A stretch of 64,000 nucleotides of DNA from Anianibacter sp965662745 (GTDB lineage Bacteria > Pseudomonadota > Alphaproteobacteria > Rhodobacterales > Rhodobacteraceae): positions 1 to 64,000 of the forward strand of contig CBFIJK010000009.1 of assembly GCA_965662745.1 (NCBI GenBank). Direction: 5' to 3'. The translations under genes were made by a program, and so were the position numbers. Position 1 is the stretch's first letter, and each line of letters starts with the position of its first letter. Shown piece by piece: positions 57,165-64,000 of the stretch. The notes beneath the pieces were generated by a model. The model did not search any database. It was not told the DNA's origin and saw only the letters and a program-made list of their open reading frames with translations.

Positions 57165-59491
57165 TCGGCGGTCAGAAGCGGCGGCTTCTTCGACGACAGA
57201 CGGCGCGGCGGCTCATCGGTGATCTCAAGGTCGATCTTGTCGTCCTTGACGCCCACTTTCACGACGCCGCCCTTGGCGAGCTTGCCGAAGAGAAGTTCCT
57301 CGGCCAGCGGTTTCTTGATGTGTTCCTGGATCACACGGCCCAGCGGACGCGCGCCCATCTTGTCATCATAACCCTTTTCGGCGAGCCATGCTGCGGCCTC
57401 GGGCAGAAGCTCGATCGTGACATTGCGGTCCATGAGCTGCGCTTCGAGTTGCAGCACGAACTTCTCGACCACGGACATGATGACGTCCTTGGAAAGTGGC
57501 GCAAAGCTGATGACCGCGTCGAGACGGTTGCGGAATTCCGGCGTGAACGTGCGTTCGATCGCTGCCGTATCCTCGCCCTCGCGGCGGTCGCGGCCAAAGC
57601 CGATGGCGGCTTTTGCCATGTCGGATGCACCGGCGTTCGAGGTCATGATCAGGATCACGTTCCGGAAGTCCACCGCCCGGCCGTTATGGTCCGTCAGCTT
57701 GCCGTGGTCCATCACCTGCAGAAGGATATTGAACACGTCCGGGTGTGCCTTTTCGATCTCGTCGAGCAAGAGCACGCAATGCGGATGCTGATCGACGCCA
57801 TCGGTCAGAAGACCGCCCTGATCGAACCCGACATAGCCCGGAGGCGCACCGATCAGACGGCTGACGGCGTGCTTTTCCATGTATTCCGACATGTCGAAGC
57901 GCAGAAGTTCCACTCCAAGCGTATCGGCCAGCTGGCGCGCGACTTCCGTCTTGCCGACGCCGGTCGGACCCGCGAACAGGTAGTTGCCGATGGGCTTTTC
58001 CGGCTCTCGCAGGCCCGCGCGGGCCAGCTTGATCGCCGAGCTGAGCGCGGTGATGGCGTTGTCCTGGCCGAAGACCACCCGCTTGAGCGCGCCCTCGAGA
58101 TCGCGCAGTACTTCTGCGTCGTTCTTCGAGACGTTCTTTGGCGGAATGCGCGCGATCTTGGCAACGACCGCCTCAATCTCCTTGGGGCTGATCGTCTTGC
58201 GCCGCTTGGATTCGGCCACAAGATGCTGCGCCGCGCCAGCCTCGTCGATCACATCGATGGCCTTGTCGGGCAGTTTTCGGTCGTTGATGTAGCGCGCGGA
58301 CAGTTCCACCGCCGTCTTGATGGCGTCATGGGTGTAGCGGATGTCGTGGTGATCCTCGAAGTAGGGCTTGAGGCCCTGGAGGATTTTCACCGTGTCCTCG
58401 ACCGTCGGCTCGTTCACGTCGATTTTCTGGAACCGGCGCGACAAGGCGCGGTCCTTTTCGAAATGCTGACGGAATTCCTTGTAGGTGGTCGACCCCATGC
58501 AGCGTAGCTTGCCGCCCTGAAGCGCCGGCTTCAGAAGGTTCGACGCATCCATCGCACCGCCGGAGGTCGCGCCGGCACCGATCACGGTATGGATCTCGTC
58601 GATGAAAAGGATCGCGTCGGGATGCTCTTCCAGTTCTGTCACGACCGCCTTGAGACGTTCCTCGAAATCGCCGCGATAGCGGGTGCCCGCCAAAAGCGCA
58701 CCCATGTCGAGCGAATAGATCGTGGACTGCGACAGGACGTCGGGCGTCTGCCCATCGACGATCTTCTTGGCGAGGCCTTCGGCAATCGCCGTCTTGCCCA
58801 CGCCCGGATCGCCCACCAGAAGCGGGTTGTTCTTGCGGCGGCGGCACAGGACCTGGATGCAACGCTCGACTTCGGATTCGCGGCCGATCAGCGGATCGAC
58901 ATCGCCCTTGCGCGACTTCGCGTTGAGATCGACGCAATATTTCGCAAGAGCGCTTTCGGATTTGCCGTCTTCGTCCGAACCGGACGCGGTATGCGCTTCG
59001 TCTTCGCCCTCGGGGGCGCCGGTGACAGGACGGGTTTCGCCGAAATTCGGATCCTTGGCGACGCCATGGGCGATGAAATTCACTGCATCGTAACGCGTCA
59101 TGTCCTGCTCTTGCAGGAAGTAGGCGGCGTTCGATTCGCGCTCTGCGAAGATCGCGACCAACACATTGGCGCCGGTCACTTCTGTGCGACCAGAGCTTTG
59201 GACGTGGATCGCGGCACGCTGGATCACGCGCTGGAATGCGGCGGTTGGAACAGCCTCGGACCCTTCGATCTCGGTCACGAGGGTCGAAAGATCATCGTCG
59301 ATGAATTCTTCGAGGTTCTGCTGGAGGATTTCCAGATCGACCCCACAAGCCTTCATCACCTTCGATGCGTCGGGTTCCGACACCAGCGCGAGAAGCAGAT
59401 GTTCGAGCGTTGCCAGTTCGTGGCGACGTTCATTGGCCAGCGCCAGCGCAGCATGGATTGCGTGTTCGAGTGTATTCGAGAATGACGGCAC
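57161..59491 (-). CDS. clpA: ATP-dependent Clp protease ATP-binding subunit
   Basis: A 776-residue AAA+ unfoldase of the ClpAP protease. An N-terminal Clp_N double repeat (1-145) precedes D1 with Walker A GDPGVGKTAIAEG (227 onwards) and VLFIDEIHTVIGAGA-type Walker B, and D2 with GPTGVGKTEVA, LLLDEIEKAHPDVFN and a ClpA-type IGF-like loop region. The start is GTG at 59491 with AAGGAG upstream. The adaptor gene clpS, which often precedes clpA, is absent from the ~180 bases upstream, so it must lie elsewhere. Confidence 0.95.
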   Translation of the reverse strand: MPSFSNTLEHAIHAALALANERRHELATLEHLLLALVSEPDASKVMKACGVDLEILQQNLEEFIDDDLSTLVTEIEGSEAVPTAAFQRVIQRAAIHVQSSGRTEVTGANVLVAIFAERESNAAYFLQEQDMTRYDAVNFIAHGVAKDPNFGETRPVTGAPEGEDEAHTASGSDEDGKSESALAKYCVDLNAKSRKGDVDPLIGRESEVERCIQVLCRRRKNNPLLVGDPGVGKTAIAEGLAKKIVDGQTPDVLSQSTIYSLDMGALLAGTRYRGDFEERLKAVVTELEEHPDAILFIDEIHTVIGAGATSGGAMDASNLLKPALQGGKLRCMGSTTYKEFRQHFEKDRALSRRFQKIDVNEPTVEDTVKILQGLKPYFEDHHDIRYTHDAIKTAVELSARYINDRKLPDKAIDVIDEAGAAQHLVAESKRRKTISPKEIEAVVAKIARIPPKNVSKNDAEVLRDLEGALKRVVFGQDNAITALSSAIKLARAGLREPEKPIGNYLFAGPTGVGKTEVARQLADTLGVELLRFDMSEYMEKHAVSRLIGAPPGYVGFDQGGLLTDGVDQHPHCVLLLDEIEKAHPDVFNILLQVMDHGKLTDHNGRAVDFRNVILIMTSNAGASDMAKAAIGFGRDRREGEDTAAIERTFTPEFRNRLDAVISFAPLSKDVIMSVVEKFVLQLEAQLMDRNVTIELLPEAAAWLAEKGYDDKMGARPLGRVIQEHIKKPLAEELLFGKLAKGGVVKVGVKDDKIDLEITDEPPRRLSSKKPPLLTAD

Positions 59492-59673
59492 GCTTCGTGC
59501 TCCTTGATCTGGGTCGGAGGGGTGCGGGCACCCCGGCCTACCATTGCCTCTGTCTGTTAAGGTTCGGTTTTATCCGCCGTGCTTCAAGACATTTTTCCAG
59601 AAATCCGCTCACTTTTCATGTGAACGGACGTTTTTTCGGCAGACACGCGACACAACCCAGACAGCGGTTGCAT

Positions 59674-60441
59674 CTAGAAATCATCCTTGCGCTTGCGGAT
59701 TTCTCCGAACACCTCGGAGTCGGCATGCCCGGCCATGCCGATGGCTTCTTTCACTTCGGGCTGATCGGCGCGCAGGAACGGGTTGGTTGCAAGCTCTTCG
59801 GACAGCAGGGACGGGACGGTCGGCTCGCCCGCGGCGCGGGTCTGGTCGATCGCCTCTGCACGAGACTTAAGCGCTTCGTTTTCCGGTTCAATGGTCAACG
59901 CGAAACGGGCGTTCGATTGGGTGTATTCGTGACCGGAATAAATAAGCGTTTCCTCGGGCAGTGCCATCAGCTTTTTCATGCTTTCCCACATCACGGGTGC
60001 AGTGCCTTCGAACAGCCGACCGCAGCCAAGCGCCATGAGGCTGTCGGCGGTAAAGACCGCCTTGGCATCCGCAATGTAGAAGGCGATATGGCCGATAGTG
60101 TGGCCCGAAACGTCGAATACCTTCACCTCGTGGCCCGCGAAATCGAAAGTCTCGCCGTCGCTGACCTGCAGATCGAGCGTGGGCAGGCGTTCGTCATCGG
60201 CCGCCGCGCCGACGACGCGGGCGTGGGTCGCCGATTGCAACGGCTCGACCCCGTCGATGTGATCGCCGTGATGGTGGGTGATGAAGATATGGCTCAGCGA
60301 CCAGCCCCGCTTGTCCAGTTCGGTTTCGATCGGGCGCGCCTCTGGCACATCGACCACGGCGGTCTCGCCGGTCTCGTCATCATGGATGAGGTAGGCATAG
60401 TTATCCTTGAGACAGGGGATCGTGACGATCTCGAGAGGCAT
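59674..60441 (-). CDS. gloB: hydroxyacylglutathione hydrolase (glyoxalase II)
   Basis: A 255-residue metallo-beta-lactamase-fold enzyme hydrolysing S-lactoylglutathione to lactate and glutathione in methylglyoxal detoxification. The binuclear metal motif THHHGDHIDG is at 55-64, HTIGHIAFY and FTADSLMALGCGRLFEG follow, and YSGHEYTQSNARFAL is the GloB-specific substrate segment. Length fits. It is divergent from a methyltransferase gene 60 bases away, a pairing I recall from alphaproteobacteria. Confidence 0.94.
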   Translation of the reverse strand: MPLEIVTIPCLKDNYAYLIHDDETGETAVVDVPEARPIETELDKRGWSLSHIFITHHHGDHIDGVEPLQSATHARVVGAAADDERLPTLDLQVSDGETFDFAGHEVKVFDVSGHTIGHIAFYIADAKAVFTADSLMALGCGRLFEGTAPVMWESMKKLMALPEETLIYSGHEYTQSNARFALTIEPENEALKSRAEAIDQTRAAGEPTVPSLLSEELATNPFLRADQPEVKEAIGMAGHADSEVFGEIRKRKDDF

Positions 60442-60500
60442 GGTGTTTCGGTCCTTCTACGGTATGGTCTCGCCCGAAGCGTCGCAGAACGGGCAGTGAT

Positions 60501-61238
60501 ATGCACCTAGATGTGCTGGATCTGAGAAACTTCTACTACAGAACCGGGCTTGGGCGCGCGGCGCAACGGTCTGTCCGGGGTCAAATCCGGGCGCTGTGGC
60601 CGGATGCGACCGGCATGACGATGGTCGGATTCGGCTTTGCGCTGCCCCTTCTGCGCCCATACCTGAAAGAGGCGCGACGGATAATCGCGCTGATGCCCGC
60701 GCAGCAGGGAGTGATGCCCTGGCCCGCCGGGATGCCGAACGTCGCGGTGCTGTCCGAAGAAAATCTCTGGCCGGTCCAACATGGGCAGGCGGACCGCCTG
60801 ATCTTTCTGCACGGGCTGGAGACAAGTGAGACGCCGGGCCGCCTGCTGGATGAGGCATGGCGCGCCCTCGCGCCGGGGGGCAAGGCGCTCTTCATCGTGC
60901 CGAACCGGGCCGGGCTGTGGTCGCGGCGCGATGCGACGCCCTTTGGCTTCGGGCGGCCGTATTCACTAAGCCAGCTAGAAGCTCAGCTTGAACGCCATCG
61001 TTTTCGCCCGGAACGGCACGCGGCGGCCCTCTTTCAGCCGCCATCGTCCAAGCGGTTCTGGATGCGCACGGGATCGTTCTGGGACCAGCTGGGCCAACGG
61101 GTGTCTTCACATTACGCCGGCGGCGTGCTGATCGTGGAGGCGACGAAAGACGTTCTGATGCGCCCGCCGGGCACGCCGGAACGCAGCCGTAACATCCTGC
61201 CAGAGGCGGTACGCCAGCCCGATGCGCGCCCGGTTTAG
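60501..61238 (+). CDS. class I SAM-dependent methyltransferase
   Basis: A 245-residue methyltransferase-like protein. LDVLDLRNFYYRTGLGRAAQRSVRGQIRALWPD is a typical lead segment of this small alphaproteobacterial group; MVGFGFALPLLRPYLKEA stands where motif I normally has a G-x-G-x-G loop, and LLDEAWRALAPGGKALFIVPNRAG is motif post-II/III. The SAM loop is looser than consensus. The C-terminal 90 residues are specific to the group. Substrate unknown; the divergent gloB suggests a stress or detoxification context only weakly. Confidence 0.78.
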   Translation: MHLDVLDLRNFYYRTGLGRAAQRSVRGQIRALWPDATGMTMVGFGFALPLLRPYLKEARRIIALMPAQQGVMPWPAGMPNVAVLSEENLWPVQHGQADRLIFLHGLETSETPGRLLDEAWRALAPGGKALFIVPNRAGLWSRRDATPFGFGRPYSLSQLEAQLERHRFRPERHAAALFQPPSSKRFWMRTGSFWDQLGQRVSSHYAGGVLIVEATKDVLMRPPGTPERSRNILPEAVRQPDARPV

Positions 61239-61437
61239 GGCGCCGCACCAAGGCCTGGTTGGTGGAATCGCCCTCTGCGAGCGCAATCATCCATGCTGCA
61301 GCACAGAAAAACTGGGGCACAAACGGTCGCACCTTGCACAGGTCCCTTGTTTTCAAGAGCGAAAGCGATGTATCGCCAGAGCCTAAGACGGTTGCGGCCC
61401 AGCAGGCCCTCTGCTACACCCGCGCCGATTTTGGACG

Positions 61438-61452
61438 TGCCCGTAACGGGCA
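61438..61452. promoter_or_regulatory. palindrome upstream of atp operon
   Basis: TGCCCGT-A-ACGGGCA, a perfect 15-base palindrome, lies 75 bases before atpH in a 288-base gap that holds no gene. It could be an operator or leader hairpin for the ATP synthase operon; no T tract follows. Nothing else was identified in this gap. Confidence 0.45.
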
Positions 61453-61526
61453 TGTGATTGCTGCGCTCTCTCTCCCGCCTCTGTTGGCGGACCCGGATGA
61501 GGGCGCCGGATTTCGAAAGGGTGGAC

Positions 61527-62087
61527 GTGTCCGAACCAGCTTCGATCTCGACCGGCATCGCCGACAGATATGCGACGGCCATTTTTGAATTGGCCAAGGA
61601 AGACAAGGCGCTCGCCGCCTTGGAATCGGATGTCGATACGCTCGACGCCGCCATGAAAGACAGCGCCGATTTCCGCGACCTCGTCGCATCGCCCCTCTAC
61701 GGGCGCGACACGATGAAGTCCGCGGTCATGGCCATCGCCGAAAAGGCGGGGCTAAGCGGCATCGTAAAGAACACGCTTGGTCTGATGGCTGAAAAGCGCC
61801 GCCTTTTCGTGCTGCCGCAGATGCTGCGCGCGCTGCATGACAAGATCGCCGCCGAGAAGGGCGAGGTCACTGCAGACGTGACCACGGCCAAGGCGCTCAC
61901 CAAGACACAATCGGACAAGCTTGCCGCCGCGCTGAAGAAGACGGTCGGCAAGGACGTCAAGATCAACACGACGGTCGATGAAGCGCTCATCGGCGGTCTC
62001 GTCGTTAAGGTAGGCTCGAAAATGATCGACACCTCGATCCGCTCGAAGCTCGCCAATCTCCAGAACGCAATGAAAGAGGTCGGATAA
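61527..62087 (+). CDS. atpH: F1F0 ATP synthase delta subunit
   Basis: A 186-residue delta subunit (OSCP homologue) linking F1 to the peripheral stalk. GIADRYATAIFELAKED is the standard N-terminus, PLYGRDTMKSAVMAIAEKAG the middle, and VDEALIGGLVVKVGSKMIDTSIRSKLANLQNAM the C-terminal signature. The start is taken as GTG 61527 (VSEPASIS); GTG 61521 is also possible, and GAAAGGG lies upstream. One base separates its stop from the atpA start. Confidence 0.95.
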   Translation: MSEPASISTGIADRYATAIFELAKEDKALAALESDVDTLDAAMKDSADFRDLVASPLYGRDTMKSAVMAIAEKAGLSGIVKNTLGLMAEKRRLFVLPQMLRALHDKIAAEKGEVTADVTTAKALTKTQSDKLAAALKKTVGKDVKINTTVDEALIGGLVVKVGSKMIDTSIRSKLANLQNAMKEVG

Positions 62088-62088
62088 C

Positions 62089-63627
<1,539 letters not shown>

Positions 63628-63646
63628 ACCTGAAAGGATTGGGTGA

Positions 63647-64000
63647 ATGCCAAGCCTGAAGGACCTGAAAACACGGATCGACTCGGTCAAATCGACCCGG
63701 AAGATCACCAAGGCCATGCAGATGGTCGCCGCGGCGAAACTTCGCCGCGCGCAAGAGGCTGCCGAAGCCGCACGTCCCTATGCCGACCGGTTCAATACCG
63801 TGATGGCGGGGCTGGCGGCATCGGTCGGCACCAATGAAAACGCGCCCAAGCTTCTTGCCGGAACCGGCAAGGAGGATACTCATCTGCTTGTCGTCATGAC
63901 CGCAGAGCGGGGCCTCTGCGGCGGCTTCAACTCGTCCATCGTGCGTCTCGCGCGTCTTCGGGTTCAGAAGCTGCGCGGCGAGGGCAAGACCGTCAAAATC
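63647..64000 (+). CDS. atpG: F1F0 ATP synthase gamma subunit, 5' part
   Basis: The first 118 codons of the gamma subunit, the rotating shaft of F1, cut by the window end. MPSLKDLKTRIDSVKSTRKI then MQMVAAAKLRRAQ is the coiled N-terminal helix; VVMTAERGLCGGFNSSIVR is the conserved core. AAAGGATTGGGTGA precedes the ATG at 63647. atpD and atpC are expected just beyond the window. Confidence 0.95.
   Translation, partial: MPSLKDLKTRIDSVKSTRKITKAMQMVAAAKLRRAQEAAEAARPYADRFNTVMAGLAASVGTNENAPKLLAGTGKEDTHLLVVMTAERGLCGGFNSSIVRLARLRVQKLRGEGKTVKI

Overview
The window looks like chromosomal DNA from an alphaproteobacterium of the Rhodobacteraceae/Roseobacter group. The evidence is high GC throughout, a GcrA cell-cycle regulator, a ptsP-type nitrogen PTS enzyme I directly after lysC, DUF1178, DUF1467, DUF2125 and DUF6455 proteins, an argD-argF cluster, the atpHAG order of a split ATP synthase operon, and the GC-rich dyads typical of intergenic DNA in this family. 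Most of the 64 kb is dense housekeeping sequence with many 1-4 base gene overlaps (ATGA, TGATG, GTGA, TTGA). Assignments rest on reading protein motifs by eye; no database search was run.

Layout. 1-1.5 kb: AT-rich accessory DNA ending at a 3' fragment of tRNA-Cys, probably the far end of an element integrated in that tRNA gene, then a broken phosphotransferase-like pseudogene. 1.5-10.8 kb: histone-deacetylase-family hydrolase with a periplasmic glutathione peroxidase, NUDIX, DUF1178, SDR, lysC, ptsP, two secreted paralogues of unknown function, a GNAT and a flavin reductase. 10.9-13.5 kb: argD, an acetyltransferase with a suspected 5' frameshift, and argF. 13.8-20 kb: GSCFA protein, RidA beside a WYL-type regulator split by an in-frame TGA, ABC-2 permease, gcrA, and a membrane-protein pair (one ABA4-like) divergent from a TetR regulator with two clear operator-like palindromes. 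20-31 kb: AsmA, rimO, an AT-rich membrane orphan, tandem DUF6455 proteins, M48 lipoprotein protease, a second deacetylase-family protein, nitroreductase, EI24, methylmalonyl-CoA epimerase, a response regulator and a GNAT.

31.1-33.7 kb: a compact DNA-modification island: an MT-A70 adenine methyltransferase, a C5-cytosine methyltransferase and a restriction endonuclease whose active-site spacing matches NgoMIV, tucked against the 3' end of aspS. 33.6-46.8 kb: aspS, cfa, carB, hemerythrin, DUF4198/HupE divergent pair, tdk, csaA, a glycosyltransferase-like protein lacking its DxD motif, proC, YbjN and UbiK. 46.9-52.5 kb: lgt-midA-pgeF operon, a conserved 48-residue protein behind a long dyad, a Hint-domain protein, DUF2125 and a gamma-glutamylcyclotransferase. 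52.5-64 kb: a MotA/ExbB-like protein paired with an 818-residue coiled-coil OmpA/MotB-like protein, an M23 peptidase, clpA, gloB with a methyltransferase, and the start of the F1-ATPase operon (atpH, atpA, partial atpG).

Best candidates for something not routinely described are the ExbB-like/long coiled-coil OmpA pair, the repeat-containing secreted paralogues at 8.7-9.5 kb, the tandem cysteine-rich DUF6455 pair, the NgoMIV-like restriction island with its extra MT-A70 enzyme, and the dyad-led small protein at 49.7 kb. No CRISPR array, rRNA operon or intact insertion sequence was seen.
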